Shown: positions 20,040-29,646 of the stretch, piece by piece
Layout: the number at the start of each line of letters is the position of its first letter
How positions within the stretch are numbered: position 1 is the stretch's first letter
Assembly (NCBI RefSeq): GCF_034137685.1
Contig: NZ_CP139418.1
Span: forward strand, 1,453,001-1,517,000
Origin: Streptococcus sp. S1
Lineage (GTDB): Bacteria; Bacillota; Bacilli; Lactobacillales; Streptococcaceae
Direction: 5' to 3'
Length of the DNA: 64,000 nucleotides
Notes under the pieces: model-generated
The model's database searches: none
What the model was told of the DNA's origin: nothing
Seen by the model: only the letters and a program-made list of their open reading frames with translations
Position numbers and translations under genes: made by a program

Positions 20040-21062
20040 TTAATCGACTTTGACAATCCATCCTTCTGGCGCTTCGACATCACCAAATTGGATACCGGTC
20101 AACTCGTCATAAAGTTTACGTGTGACAGGACCTACTTCTGTTTCAGAATAGAAGACATGGAAGTCATCCCCGTGTTGAACGCCTCCGATCGGAGAGATGA
20201 CAGCTGCGGTACCACAAGCTCCTGCTTCTACGAAGCGATCCAAATCATTGATAAAGACATCCCCTTCAATTGGTGTCATACCAAGACGGTGTTCTGCCAA
20301 GTAAAGCAAAGAGTACTTGGTGATCGATGGCAAAATAGACGGACTCAATGGCGTCACAAATTCGTTACTAGCAGTGATACCAAAGAAGTTTGCAGAACCT
20401 ACTTCTTCAATCTTGGTGTGCGTCGCTGGATCAAGGTAAATCACGTCAGAGAAGTTACGATCATGCGCAATCTTACCTGGCAACATACTAGCTGCATAGT
20501 TCCCACCAACTTTTGCAGCCCCTGTACCATGTGGTGCAGCACGGTCATACTCATCTTGAATCAAGAAGTTCGTTGGGACCAAACCACCTTTAAAATAGTT
20601 ACCGACAGGCATGGCAAAGATGGTAAAGATATACTCATCTGCTGGATGCACACCAATAATATCACCAACCCCAATCAAAAGTGGACGAAGGTAAAGGGTA
20701 GCTCCTGTACCATATGGTGGAACATACTCTTCATTGGCTTTTACCACTGCCTTACAAGCATCTACAAACATGTCAACAGGTACTTGAGGCATCAGCAACC
20801 GATCTGCTGTGCGTTGCAAACGTTTGGCATTTTGATCTGGACGGAACAATTGGATACTTCCATCTTTTGTACGGTAGGCTTTCAACCCTTCAAAGGCTTG
20901 CTGACCGTAATGCAAACTTGGAGAAGATTCGGACAAATGCAAGGTCGCATCTTCTGTCAATTCCCCTTTTTCCCAAGCTCCATTGCGATAATGTGCCAAA
21001 TAGCGATAGGGTAATTTCATATATGAAAAGCCAAGGTTTTCCCAATCAAGTGATACTGTCAT
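20040..21062 (-). CDS. ilvE: Branched-chain amino acid aminotransferase
   Basis: 340 residues, class IV PLP aminotransferase. It transfers amino groups between glutamate and the 2-keto acids of leucine, isoleucine and valine. The PLP lysine lies in AAKVGGNYA; YGQQAFEGLKAYR and EEVGSANFFG are family blocks. RBS AAGGAG. Its own promoter carries a perfect CodY box. It is placed downstream of parC, as in other streptococci, and links functionally to leuABCD at 33-39 kb. Confidence 0.95.
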   Translation of the reverse strand: MTVSLDWENLGFSYMKLPYRYLAHYRNGAWEKGELTEDATLHLSESSPSLHYGQQAFEGLKAYRTKDGSIQLFRPDQNAKRLQRTADRLLMPQVPVDMFVDACKAVVKANEEYVPPYGTGATLYLRPLLIGVGDIIGVHPADEYIFTIFAMPVGNYFKGGLVPTNFLIQDEYDRAAPHGTGAAKVGGNYAASMLPGKIAHDRNFSDVIYLDPATHTKIEEVGSANFFGITASNEFVTPLSPSILPSITKYSLLYLAEHRLGMTPIEGDVFINDLDRFVEAGACGTAAVISPIGGVQHGDDFHVFYSETEVGPVTRKLYDELTGIQFGDVEAPEGWIVKVD

Positions 21063-21139
21063 GATAGTGCTCCTTTTAATTCTTTCTATTCCTTGTCGAT
21101 CTGATGCAGGTCGATTCAGTTTCTCAATCTATGTACACT

Positions 21140-21193
21140 ATTGTACACCATTTCATGAGAATTTCAAGCGAAATTTTCAATTTTCAGAAAATT
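21140..21193 (-). promoter_or_regulatory. ilvE promoter with perfect CodY box
   Basis: AATTTTCAGAAAATT at 21179-21193 matches the CodY consensus at all 15 positions. On the minus strand it lies 11 nt upstream of TTGAAA (21167-21162), then 16 nt and TACAAT (21145-21140). The leuA promoter has a weaker box at the same distance. Confidence 0.75.
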
Positions 21194-21237
21194 TATTTTC
21201 AAAGAAAGTCAGTCCTAGAATGGACCGACGCTTTCTT

Positions 21238-23691
21238 TTATTTGATAGTAGCTGAAAAAACTTCTTGATCCGAAATGGTATCGTTGACAAAGGATCCATT
21301 GCTTGTTCTTTCAGAAATGCTTAATTGTGTCAAATCAACTTCTGTCACCTGACCTGTTGTAGAAGTGATCTGAATAATTTGATCTTGCTCTGCCACTTCT
21401 TCTTGGCTCGTAAAGAGATCAAAATCTCCCTGGTCAGTGAAGACTGGACCTGCCTTGAAGACACGGTGTGGTTTATTTTTCAGCTCACGCAAGACCTGTA
21501 GTCCCCGTTTAGCCCGACTGGTCACAGGAATATCGTCTTGTAACATCCGTTTGAGACTGCCTCGTTGAGTCAAAATGTACATGCTTGGAGTTGTCGACTT
21601 AAAGGCGGCAGCGACTTGATCTCCGTCTTTGAGGTTAATGGCTTTGACCCCTGCTGCTTTGGCTCCTACGACAGGGACCTCTTCAATATTGAAGCGCAAC
21701 CCATACCCATTTTTAGTAATGATCATGATATCTTCAAGGACAACTGGCGCAACTGCTACGATACGGTCGTCTTGGTCTTTTAGCTTAGCGTACTTAGTCG
21801 ATTTAGAACGATAGGTCCGCCATGGGCTCAATTCCTTGCGTTCAAAACGCTTGATTTGTCCTTGTTGAGTTGCTGCAAAATAAGTCACTCCTTCAAACTG
21901 ATCCACAATCTCCGCAAAGAGAATTTCTTCCTCTTGCTCGAAATTGGTCAAGGTCTGACTGAGGTGTTCTCCGATATCCTTCCACTTGGTATCTGTCAAT
22001 TCGTGAATTGGTCGATAAATGGCATTCCCCAAGTTGGTAAAGAGTAAGAGATGCTGAGTGGTCTTAGCAGGCTCTACGAAAATCAACTCGTCATCGTCTC
22101 GCTTACCGACTTCTTCCAATGTTGAGGCATTGAAAGAACGAGGCGAGGTCCGTTTGATATATCCAGCACGGGTTACGCTGACGAAGGTTTCTTCTTCGAC
22201 AATAAGACTTGCTGTGTCAATCTCGATCGTTTTCGCAGTGTCTTGCAATTCACTGCGACGCGGATTCCCAAAGAGCTTCTTAACTTCACGCAATTCCTTC
22301 TTCATGAGGTTGAACATGGTTCGTTCATCCCCAATGATGGCTGCCAAGGTCGCGATTTGCTCCTTGAGACTGGCATGCTCTTCTTCCAAGGTCACGATAT
22401 CGGTATTGGTCAAGCGGTACAATTGCAAGGTAACAATAGCTTCTGCTTGTTCTTCCGTGAAATCGTAGCTGACCTTGAGGTTTTCTTTAGCATCTGCCTT
22501 ATTATCAGAAGCACGGATCAAGGCGATGACCTCATCGAGAATGGAAATGACGCGGATCAAGCCCTCTACGATGTGGAGGCGTCGTTCTGCCTTTTCCTTA
22601 TCAAAGCGAGAACGAGCGACAATGATATCCCGACGGTGAGCAATGTAGCTAGAGAGAATCGGTACGATCCCAACTTGACGTGGTGTATAGTTATCAATTG
22701 CCACCATATTAAAGTTGTAGTTGACCTGCAAATCTGTATACTTGAACAAGTAGTTTAAGATCAAGTCTGCATTGGCATCTTTTTTGAGCTCAATGGCAAT
22801 GCGAAGACCATCTCGGTCAGACTCATCCCGAACTTCTGCGATACCAGCCACCTTGTTGTTAACACGGACGTCGTCGATCTTCTTGACCAAAACAGCCTTG
22901 TTGATCTCATAAGGAATCTCGGTAACAACGATTTGCTGTTTACCGCTCTTAAGCTGCTCGATCTCTGTTTTAGAGCGAACAACCACCCGGCCCTTACCTG
23001 TTTCATAAGCTTTCTTGATCTCATCCCGGCCTTGGATAATGGCACCCGTTGGGAAATCAGGTCCAGGTAGAAACTCCATGAGTTTGTCTACCTTGGCAGA
23101 TGGATGATCAATCATGTAGACCACGGCATCGATGACTTCAGCAAGGTTGTGTGGCGGAATATCTGTCGCGTAACCAGCTGAAATCCCTGTTGCCCCATTG
23201 ACCAAGAGATTTGGAAAGGCTGCCGGTAAAACCGTTGGCTCTTTTTCTGTATCGTCAAAGTTCCAGGCAAATGGCACTGTATTCTTTTCGATATCTTGCA
23301 AAAGATAACCAGCGATTTCAGATAAACGCGCCTCGGTATAACGCATGGCTGCCGGTGGATCACCGTCCATGGAACCATTGTTTCCGTGCATTTCCACAAG
23401 GATCTCACGGTTTTTCCAGTCTTGAGACATGCGGACCATGGCATCATAGATAGAAGAATCCCCGTGAGGGTGGAAATTCCCCATGATATTACCGACAGAC
23501 TTGGCAGACTTGCGGTAGCCCTTGTCATGTGTATTCCCGTCTTTATTCATTGAATAAAGAATCCGCCGTTGAACAGGTTTCAAGCCATCCCGAATATCAG
23601 GAAGAGCCCGTTCTTGAATAATGTATTTGGAGTAGCGACCAAAGCGCTCCCCCATGATGTCCTCCAGGGACATATTTTGAATATTAGACAT
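21238..23691 (-). CDS. parC: Topoisomerase IV subunit A
   Basis: 817 residues from the ATG at 23691 (MSNIQNMSLEDIMGERF). The active-site tyrosine is Tyr118 in AAMRYTEAR. Quinolone-resistance positions Ser79 and Asp83 ([12 protein letters not shown]) are unmutated; residue 137 is Asn. With ParE it separates daughter chromosomes. The start codon touches a structured repeat (family R2) and the only possible ribosome-binding site is AAGGG, 11 nt away. parE is not adjacent: an ANT(6)-like gene lies between. Confidence 0.96.
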   Translation of the reverse strand: MSNIQNMSLEDIMGERFGRYSKYIIQERALPDIRDGLKPVQRRILYSMNKDGNTHDKGYRKSAKSVGNIMGNFHPHGDSSIYDAMVRMSQDWKNREILVEMHGNNGSMDGDPPAAMRYTEARLSEIAGYLLQDIEKNTVPFAWNFDDTEKEPTVLPAAFPNLLVNGATGISAGYATDIPPHNLAEVIDAVVYMIDHPSAKVDKLMEFLPGPDFPTGAIIQGRDEIKKAYETGKGRVVVRSKTEIEQLKSGKQQIVVTEIPYEINKAVLVKKIDDVRVNNKVAGIAEVRDESDRDGLRIAIELKKDANADLILNYLFKYTDLQVNYNFNMVAIDNYTPRQVGIVPILSSYIAHRRDIIVARSRFDKEKAERRLHIVEGLIRVISILDEVIALIRASDNKADAKENLKVSYDFTEEQAEAIVTLQLYRLTNTDIVTLEEEHASLKEQIATLAAIIGDERTMFNLMKKELREVKKLFGNPRRSELQDTAKTIEIDTASLIVEEETFVSVTRAGYIKRTSPRSFNASTLEEVGKRDDDELIFVEPAKTTQHLLLFTNLGNAIYRPIHELTDTKWKDIGEHLSQTLTNFEQEEEILFAEIVDQFEGVTYFAATQQGQIKRFERKELSPWRTYRSKSTKYAKLKDQDDRIVAVAPVVLEDIMIITKNGYGLRFNIEEVPVVGAKAAGVKAINLKDGDQVAAAFKSTTPSMYILTQRGSLKRMLQDDIPVTSRAKRGLQVLRELKNKPHRVFKAGPVFTDQGDFDLFTSQEEVAEQDQIIQITSTTGQVTEVDLTQLSISERTSNGSFVNDTISDQEVFSATIK

Positions 23692-23782
23692 AAGATACAA
23701 AGCCCTTAAAATACAAAGTGAAAATTAGAAATTTATCTTTTTCACACAGCACTCAGGGCGTGTTCAACTCCTTTCAAAGAAT
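23690..23782 (-). repeat. Structured element R2, copy 1, against the parC start
   Basis: On the minus strand: GCCC ... GTGTGAAAAAGATAAA ... CTAATTTTCAC ... GGGC then TTTGTATCTTATG, the last ATG being the parC start. The arms GTGAAAA/TTTTCAC and GCCC/GGGC pair. Tandem relatives lie upstream of deoD (53918-54446). Confidence 0.6.
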
Positions 23783-23803
23783 GTTGAGTAGTCTTTTAGG
23801 AAA

Positions 23804-23850
23804 AAGGAATTCGGTTACACCAAGTAACCAAACGTTCCTTTCTGATGTTT
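23804..23850 (-). terminator. Terminator after the ANT(6)-like gene
   Basis: Minus strand AAAGGAA..TGGTTAC / GTAACC..TTCCTTTTT. It would stop read-through from parE and the ANT(6)-like gene into parC. Confidence 0.65.
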
Positions 23851-23862
23851 AAAATAAATTCA

Positions 23863-24681
23863 TTAATGATTAGAAAGTTTCTCTTTAGCATAAAAAGTCA
23901 TTTTCTCTGCAACTTCCATATCGTAAGTAAATCCCATCTTTTGGGCCAGAATTTGAGCTTCTCGATTGAATAGCCCCATGGTAGCAAATAAAGACTGAGT
24001 GATTTTATCGATACTAGATAAATCAAGCAGTGCTGAGAACTCCTTCTCTTGCCCGGTTGGTAGATACTGGAAGAGGTACTTGTAGTTCTTTCCGATATCA
24101 ACTACTCCCCTATCGCTTGTCACCAGCCAAGCTAAGACCTTGAGGAGTTCTTGCTGACAAATGCCATAGAGGTGGTCGGTCGCATAGATAAGCTGATTTC
24201 TTCGAATGGCCTTGACAACATAAGCCGATACCCACCAAAATTCATTGCAGGATGCTGCAAATTCCTCTTCAGTAGGTGGAGCGGTCCAATAGCGCTTGGA
24301 ATTAGGCTGATAGGCTTCAAACAAACCTTTGTCGTCTTTTATAACTTCAAAATTTGCTTCGCTGTCCACCCACTCTTGGGTATACTCTTTGGGACAGAGG
24401 GTCAAATCGATACGGTTGCCATCTTCAAAGAGCATGAGATACAGACGACGGTGTCCAAGGACATTGTGCTGTTCAATCAGACGAATTCCAAACTGGTCTA
24501 GCCAAGATAAATCAGATAACAAGTCGTTCAGATTCTCAACAATATAGACCACATCATAATCTTGAAACTCATCTTTGGGGACCTGAGGATTCGTTCGTGA
24601 TCCGGATAAAGCAATTGCTTCTACTTCTAGAGTATCAGCTATTTGCAAAATTAGATTCATCATTTCTGTATCAGTTCTCAT
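23863..24681 (-). CDS. ANT(6)-like aminoglycoside 6-adenylyltransferase family protein
   Basis: 272 residues, close in size to AadK/ANT(6) (about 285). The nucleotidyltransferase motif is complete: GSR at 27-29 and DYD at 41-43, with a third carboxylate in RIDLTL. Family members adenylylate streptomycin at the 6-hydroxyl. It lies 55 bp after parE on the same strand, has its own RBS (AAGGAAT) and is followed by a terminator. Whether it confers resistance is unknown. Base composition does not differ obviously from neighbours, so it may be a long-resident gene. Confidence 0.85.
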   Translation of the reverse strand: MRTDTEMMNLILQIADTLEVEAIALSGSRTNPQVPKDEFQDYDVVYIVENLNDLLSDLSWLDQFGIRLIEQHNVLGHRRLYLMLFEDGNRIDLTLCPKEYTQEWVDSEANFEVIKDDKGLFEAYQPNSKRYWTAPPTEEEFAASCNEFWWVSAYVVKAIRRNQLIYATDHLYGICQQELLKVLAWLVTSDRGVVDIGKNYKYLFQYLPTGQEKEFSALLDLSSIDKITQSLFATMGLFNREAQILAQKMGFTYDMEVAEKMTFYAKEKLSNH

Positions 24682-24736
24682 GTCGATTCCTTACCATTTC
24701 TACATCCCAGCTTATTTACTTTATAGTAGAAAGTGA

Positions 24737-26686
24737 TTAAAATACCGTATTTTCTTCCAAGGTAAACTTAACATTGTCTTCAATCCATTGACGACGTGGT
24801 GCAGCCTTATCGCCCATTAGGACGGAGACACGGCGTTCTGCACGCGCTAAATCATCAATGGTGACACGGATCAAGGTACGAGTTTCTGGATTCATGGTCG
24901 TTTCCCAAAGCTGATCCGCATTCATTTCCCCCAACCCTTTGTAACGTTGAAGGGTTGCTCCACGGCCAAAGGTCCGACGCAACTCTTCTAATTCGCTATC
25001 TGTCCAAGCGTAAGCCACTTCTTCTTTCTTGCCTTTGCCTTTCGACATCTTATAAAGAGGAGGAAGCGCAATGTAGACATGCCCTGCTTCTACCAAAGGT
25101 CGCATATAGCGATAGAAGAAAGTTAGGAGCAGGGTTTGGATATGGGCTCCATCCGTATCAGCATCGGTCATGATGATGATCTTATCGTAGTTAGCATCTT
25201 CCACTGAGAAATCTGCCCCAACTCCAGCACCGATGGTGTAGATCATGGTGTTGATTTCCTCGTTTTTGAGGATATCACTCATATTGGCCTTCTCAGTATT
25301 AAGAACCTTCCCACGAAGTGGAAGAATCGCTTGGAACTTCCGGTCCCGTCCTTGTTTGGCAGAACCGCCGGCTGAGTCTCCTTCGACTAGATAGAGTTCG
25401 TTTTTCTTAGGATTTTTAGACTGGGCTGGTGTCAATTTACCAGATAAAAGTCCTTTGTCTTTTTTGCTCTTCTTGCCATTTCGGCTTTCATCCCGCGCTT
25501 TACGAGCGGCTTCACGCGCATCCCGGGCCTTAATAGCCTTACGAATGAGATTGGAAGCCAACTCCCCATTTTCCATGAGGAAGAAGGTCAATTTATCAGA
25601 AACAATGCTATCGACGACTGGACGAGCCAAGGGACTTCCTAATTTGTCTTTGGTTTGTCCTTCAAACTGCAAATGAGCTTCTGGAACCAAGATCGAAAGA
25701 ACAGCGGAAAGACCTTCACGATAGTCTGATCCCTCTAGGTTCTTGTCTTTTTCTTTGAGAAGTCCTGTTTTTCTTGCATAGTCGTTCATAGCCTTGGTAA
25801 TGGCTGTCTTGAGTCCTGTCTCGTGGGTTCCCCCATCCTTAGTGCGGACATTATTAACAAAGGACAAGATATTGTCGGAATAGCCATCATTGTATTGGAG
25901 AGCGACTTCTACTTGGAAGCCTTCTGATTCTCCATTAAAGTAAAGAACCGGCGTCAAGGTTTCCTTATCTTCATTTAAGTACTCAACGAAATCCTGAACC
26001 CCATTCTCGTAATGGAAGGCCACATAGTTGTCTTCTTCCTTACGTAGGTCTGTCAGCGTCAGAGTCACGTCTTTAAGCAAGAAGGCTGATTCTTTGATCC
26101 GTTCTGCAATGGTATTAAACTTGAAATCCGTCGTTGAGAAAATAGTTGGATCCGGCATGAAAGTAACCTTAGTCCCAGTCTTCGACTTAGGGGCCGTTCC
26201 TATCTTCTCAAGAGTGGTAACAGGCTTACCGCCATCTTCAAAGCGTTGCTTGTAGACCGCTCCATCACGAGTGATCTCAACCTCAAGCCAGCTAGAGAGA
26301 GCATTCACGACGGAAGATCCCACCCCATGGAGACCACCAGAGGTCTTATAGCCACCTTGACCAAACTTCCCTCCAGCGTGGAGAACCGTAAAGATAACCT
26401 CAACGGTTGGTTTGCCCATCGCATGCATCCCTGTCGGCATCCCCCGACCTTGGTCAGCTACAGATAGAGACCCGTCCTTATTAATGGTAACGTCAATTTG
26501 AGAACCAAAACCTGATAGAGCTTCATCGACGGCATTGTCGACAATTTCCCAGACCAAATGGTGGAGACCATTTCCATCTGTCGATCCGATATACATCCCT
26601 GGACGTTTACGAACCGCATCCAACCCTTCTAGTACCTGAATGGCATCGTCATTGTAATTATTAATGTTGATTTCCTTTTTAGACAC
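24737..26686 (-). CDS. parE: Topoisomerase IV subunit B
   Basis: 649 residues. GHKL ATPase motifs EIVDNAVDEALSG, DQGRGMP and GGLHGVGSSVVNAL are at the N-terminus; the TOPRIM residues are in LVEGDSAGGSAKQGRDR (EGDSAGG) and MTDADTDGAHI. The ParE-type spelling in the quinolone region supports ParE over GyrB, as does synteny with plsY and parC. RBS AGGAGG. Confidence 0.96.
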   Translation of the reverse strand: MSKKEININNYNDDAIQVLEGLDAVRKRPGMYIGSTDGNGLHHLVWEIVDNAVDEALSGFGSQIDVTINKDGSLSVADQGRGMPTGMHAMGKPTVEVIFTVLHAGGKFGQGGYKTSGGLHGVGSSVVNALSSWLEVEITRDGAVYKQRFEDGGKPVTTLEKIGTAPKSKTGTKVTFMPDPTIFSTTDFKFNTIAERIKESAFLLKDVTLTLTDLRKEEDNYVAFHYENGVQDFVEYLNEDKETLTPVLYFNGESEGFQVEVALQYNDGYSDNILSFVNNVRTKDGGTHETGLKTAITKAMNDYARKTGLLKEKDKNLEGSDYREGLSAVLSILVPEAHLQFEGQTKDKLGSPLARPVVDSIVSDKLTFFLMENGELASNLIRKAIKARDAREAARKARDESRNGKKSKKDKGLLSGKLTPAQSKNPKKNELYLVEGDSAGGSAKQGRDRKFQAILPLRGKVLNTEKANMSDILKNEEINTMIYTIGAGVGADFSVEDANYDKIIIMTDADTDGAHIQTLLLTFFYRYMRPLVEAGHVYIALPPLYKMSKGKGKKEEVAYAWTDSELEELRRTFGRGATLQRYKGLGEMNADQLWETTMNPETRTLIRVTIDDLARAERRVSVLMGDKAAPRRQWIEDNVKFTLEENTVF

Positions 26687-26856
26687 AAGGAACCTCCTGT
26701 TTGTTCATCTTTTCTATATTACAGCTTTTTAGGAAATTTTGCAAAATTTTTCTTTCTTCCCTCCCTTTCAGTAGCCCATTTAAGTGCGATTAGCTTTAAC
26801 CGACTATCCGATGTGACAATTATGGACGAAATTTTCTTTTTCATTCAAAGCAATTT

Positions 26857-26871
26857 TGATATAATGAAATT
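26857..26871 (+). promoter_or_regulatory. plsY promoter, predicted leaderless
   Basis: TGA-TATAAT (26857-26865) then GAAATT then ATG at 26872. There is no room for a ribosome-binding site downstream of the predicted start. Confidence 0.6.
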
Positions 26872-27519
26872 ATGATGAAAACAATTCTTTTACTCGTATT
26901 AGCCTACTTATTAGGCTCTATCCCTTCTGGTTTGTGGATTGGGAAAGCCTTCTTTAACATCAATCTACGGGAACACGGTTCTGGAAATACAGGGACCACC
27001 AATACCTTCCGCATTTTAGGGACGAAGGCAGGTCTGGTCGTCTTTGCTGTTGATTTCCTCAAGGGAACCTTGGCTGTTTTATTGCCGACCATTTTTGGGG
27101 TTTCAGGAATTTCTCCTATGATCTTTGGTCTTTTAGCGGTCCTTGGGCACACCTTCCCGATTTTTGCAGGCTTTAAAGGAGGCAAGGCAGTAGCAACCAG
27201 TGCAGGGGTCCTCATCGGCTTCTCCCCTCTCTTTCTATTTATCTTAGCTATTTATTTCTTTACTAGCCTCTATTTGACAAGTATGATTTCCTTTTCAAGT
27301 GTGACGGTCGCTATTCTGGCCAGTATCGGAGTCCTCATCCTCCCACTGACTGGTTGGATTCTCCCAAGCTACGATCTGATTTTCACCATCGTCGTCCTCG
27401 CACTGGCGACCTTGATAATCATCCGCCACAAGGACAACATCAAACGAATCCTTAACAAGAATGAAAACATCGTCACTTGGGGCAAAAACATCACCCATCA
27501 AAAACAAAAAGGGGAGTAG
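26872..27519 (+). CDS. plsY: Glycerol-3-phosphate acyltransferase PlsY
   Basis: 215 residues, polytopic with five predicted membrane helices. It transfers an acyl group from acyl-phosphate to glycerol 3-phosphate, the first step of phospholipid synthesis. The three family motifs are visible: [31 protein letters not shown] and the C-terminal [12 protein letters not shown]. There are two adjacent ATGs. It is divergent from parE, as in other streptococci. Confidence 0.95.
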   Translation: MMKTILLLVLAYLLGSIPSGLWIGKAFFNINLREHGSGNTGTTNTFRILGTKAGLVVFAVDFLKGTLAVLLPTIFGVSGISPMIFGLLAVLGHTFPIFAGFKGGKAVATSAGVLIGFSPLFLFILAIYFFTSLYLTSMISFSSVTVAILASIGVLILPLTGWILPSYDLIFTIVVLALATLIIIRHKDNIKRILNKNENIVTWGKNITHQKQKGE

Positions 27520-27690
27520 GACAGAACGAATTTTGAATAAAAATCGTTCGTTGGCCCACCCCCGCAAGGCTGATTAGGTCATCTTTGGAGCTTAAAAGGC
27601 GAACAAAGATGCCAATCAGCTACTGCGTCTTGCAGTTATAACTATCATATATAAGAGACTGGACACTTTATGCCCAGCCTCTTTTTTATG
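27511..27690 (+). repeat. Dispersed intergenic element R1, copy 4 (diverged)
   Basis: Starts in the last codons of plsY (GGGGAGTAGGACAGAACG), pairs with CGTTCGTTGGCCCACCCC, includes TACTGCGTCTTGCAG, and ends in a GAGACTGGACA/TGCCCAGCCTC hairpin with T6. The last hairpin would act as the plsY terminator. Confidence 0.65.
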
Positions 27691-27746
27691 TTCAATAATA
27701 GAAGGTTTTTAGAAGAAAGCAAAGAGGAGTCTCCCCTCCACTTCTT

Positions 27747-29030
27747 CTATAACTTCACTTTCAATAGTCTCTCTATTTCTTGATAAAGAATCTTTGTTGG
27801 CTGGTAGCCTTTGCTTTTCTGAGCAAGAGCCTTTAAGTGTGACCAATCTTCTCGAGAAACCAATTCATTAAATAAGCGCAAGACTTCAGATTCCGTCTTT
27901 TTACGAGAAACTAATCCTACTTGGAATAACTCAGCCCGAACCGCATTGTCAAACTGGTCATAGTCCTGGGGCAAAATCAGACTTGGAATGCCCTTTTCGA
28001 TACAGCCCATCAGAATCCCTGCACCTGCATGATGAATGGCAAAGTCCATTTGATCCAGAACATCTGAATAAGGGAGGTAATCAAAGATCAGAAGATTCTC
28101 CGACAAGATCCTTGGTGTATGCTCCAAACCAGCAGAGTCGCCTAAGGTTACGTAGAAGACATAGTCAGGATATTCTTGGCTCAAAATCTTTGCCAACTCC
28201 ACCATCTGCTCTTTTTCCCATTTTAAATGAGTCCCGCAAGTGACGAAAACTCGCATTTTAGAGGTCGTAAGATACTGCTTCTGTTCTTGGGGAAGTCGGT
28301 CAAAAGATAGACAGCGATAACCAACCCATTTGAGCTGGGGTGGAAAATCGTCTCGAAACTCCAACTCTTTCATGCCTAGAGCTAAGATTGAGTAGGGAGA
28401 GTAAACTGCTTCTGTTCCATCTTCACGGTACAATTTGAAGTCCGCTAGGGTAACGAGATTCTTCTTAACCAGCGCAAGTCCAACTTTCTTTGCCAGACGA
28501 ATGACCTGCCTGCCCATTGCATCTCTCCACTTGTAGAATATTCCCTGGTGTGGTCTCCAGCCACCTAGATAAGCAGGGGTAGTCGTGCGACTCTCAATCG
28601 CCACTGGACTTGGAATGGTCGTAATCCAGGGGATTTCCAAACGATCTGCTAACATACCAGCAGGAGCTGCTACAAAATCTGCAATAACCAAGTCAGGTTT
28701 TCCCTCAGAGTTCCAAATTCGATTTATTTCGTCGAAAACTTCAGGGAGCAGTCTGCTATTGGCTATTAATTGTTGGTACATGATAAATAGATTTGCTTGC
28801 TTTGGTGTATTCGCTATATCTTCCATCACTGTCGGACGATCAGGAAACAAGGCAAGGCAGTCAAAACCAATCTGCTCAACCAATGTCTTTTTCTGAAAAC
28901 CTGTAATGACACGGATCTGAAAACGCGGATCCTCTAGCAAGGGCTTCACCAGAGTCAAGGTTGGAAATAAATGGCCACTAAAGGGAACGCTAATCACATC
29001 GATTTTTATCACTTTGTCTAATCCAGTCAT
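27747..29030 (-). CDS. GT1-family (UGT/MGT-like) glycosyltransferase
   Basis: 427 residues, GT-B fold. The N-terminal acceptor domain has PFSGHLFPTLTLVKPL, with the family's catalytic histidine in SGH. The C-terminal donor-binding motif HHAGAGILMGCIEKGIP...DQFDNA corresponds to the macrolide/flavonoid-type signature. Members attach a sugar to small hydrophobic acceptors. The ATG has AAAGGA 7 nt upstream and overlaps the preceding gene by 41 bp. It is the last of four overlapping genes thought to make a glycolipid; substrates are unknown. Confidence 0.8.
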   Translation of the reverse strand: MTGLDKVIKIDVISVPFSGHLFPTLTLVKPLLEDPRFQIRVITGFQKKTLVEQIGFDCLALFPDRPTVMEDIANTPKQANLFIMYQQLIANSRLLPEVFDEINRIWNSEGKPDLVIADFVAAPAGMLADRLEIPWITTIPSPVAIESRTTTPAYLGGWRPHQGIFYKWRDAMGRQVIRLAKKVGLALVKKNLVTLADFKLYREDGTEAVYSPYSILALGMKELEFRDDFPPQLKWVGYRCLSFDRLPQEQKQYLTTSKMRVFVTCGTHLKWEKEQMVELAKILSQEYPDYVFYVTLGDSAGLEHTPRILSENLLIFDYLPYSDVLDQMDFAIHHAGAGILMGCIEKGIPSLILPQDYDQFDNAVRAELFQVGLVSRKKTESEVLRLFNELVSREDWSHLKALAQKSKGYQPTKILYQEIERLLKVKL

Positions 29031-29646
29031 AGATGATTCCTTTCACATCTTTTCTGTATTCATAGCTATAATGATCCGTATCCACTTGAATATCCGCTGA
29101 GTGGCGATCAAGAATACGTGAATAAGGATCTTTCTTTCCTTTGATGACTAGCAGTTCTATATCCTTTTGACTTAAGAGAAGCTGGGATACAGGTCCAAGC
29201 GCTATCACGCGCAATCTTGGAAGGGTGACCTGATTGCCTAAACTTCTGAGCCACTGGGTCAGCATATTGACCCCTGAACTCTTACAAACAAGAACTACTT
29301 CCTGCGCTTCCAACAAGGGAGACAAGTGCTCCTGTAACAACTTTAGGAAACGCGGGTTCAATATCGTATGCCAATAGTAGATGATATTGGACGTAGCAGC
29401 CGACAAGAGGGATACCTGAGGAAACTCTATGTGTTCAAAATCTTGATTGAAGGGGAAATTACTGGCTACTACTGAATAGCCAGATGGACAAATAGCATGG
29501 AGGAGATCTAGTTGTCCAGCTGTCAGCCCAGCACAAGTGATATCACTGCTCCCACTGAGAAAGAGAACCAAGCGATTAGAGTCTAGCATGGTCTGATCAA
29601 GAGATAAAGCAGACAAACGGTCTAGATAGGACTTCATCTTACTCAT
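28990..29646 (-). CDS. Alpha/beta-hydrolase-like protein of unknown function
   Basis: 218 residues from the ATG at 29646 (MSKMKSYLDRL), with GGAAAG upstream and inside the previous gene; another ATG is five codons earlier. LVLFLSGSSD, VVLVCKSSGVNM (a nucleophile-elbow-like CKSSG, with the first Gly replaced by Cys) and a late His in DTDHYSYEY could form a Ser-Asp-His set. No signal peptide. Such folds act as esterases or acyltransferases; context suggests acyl handling for the neighbouring glycosyltransferases. Confidence 0.6.
   Translation of the reverse strand: MSKMKSYLDRLSALSLDQTMLDSNRLVLFLSGSSDITCAGLTAGQLDLLHAICPSGYSVVASNFPFNQDFEHIEFPQVSLLSAATSNIIYYWHTILNPRFLKLLQEHLSPLLEAQEVVLVCKSSGVNMLTQWLRSLGNQVTLPRLRVIALGPVSQLLLSQKDIELLVIKGKKDPYSRILDRHSADIQVDTDHYSYEYRKDVKGIIYDWIRQSDKNRCD

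Noticed and set aside
20088..21014. 308-codon open frame opposite ilvE
   Set aside because: It is exactly antisense to a well-conserved gene, has no ribosome-binding site and an unlikely composition rich in Cys, Trp and His. It is a shadow of ilvE codon usage.
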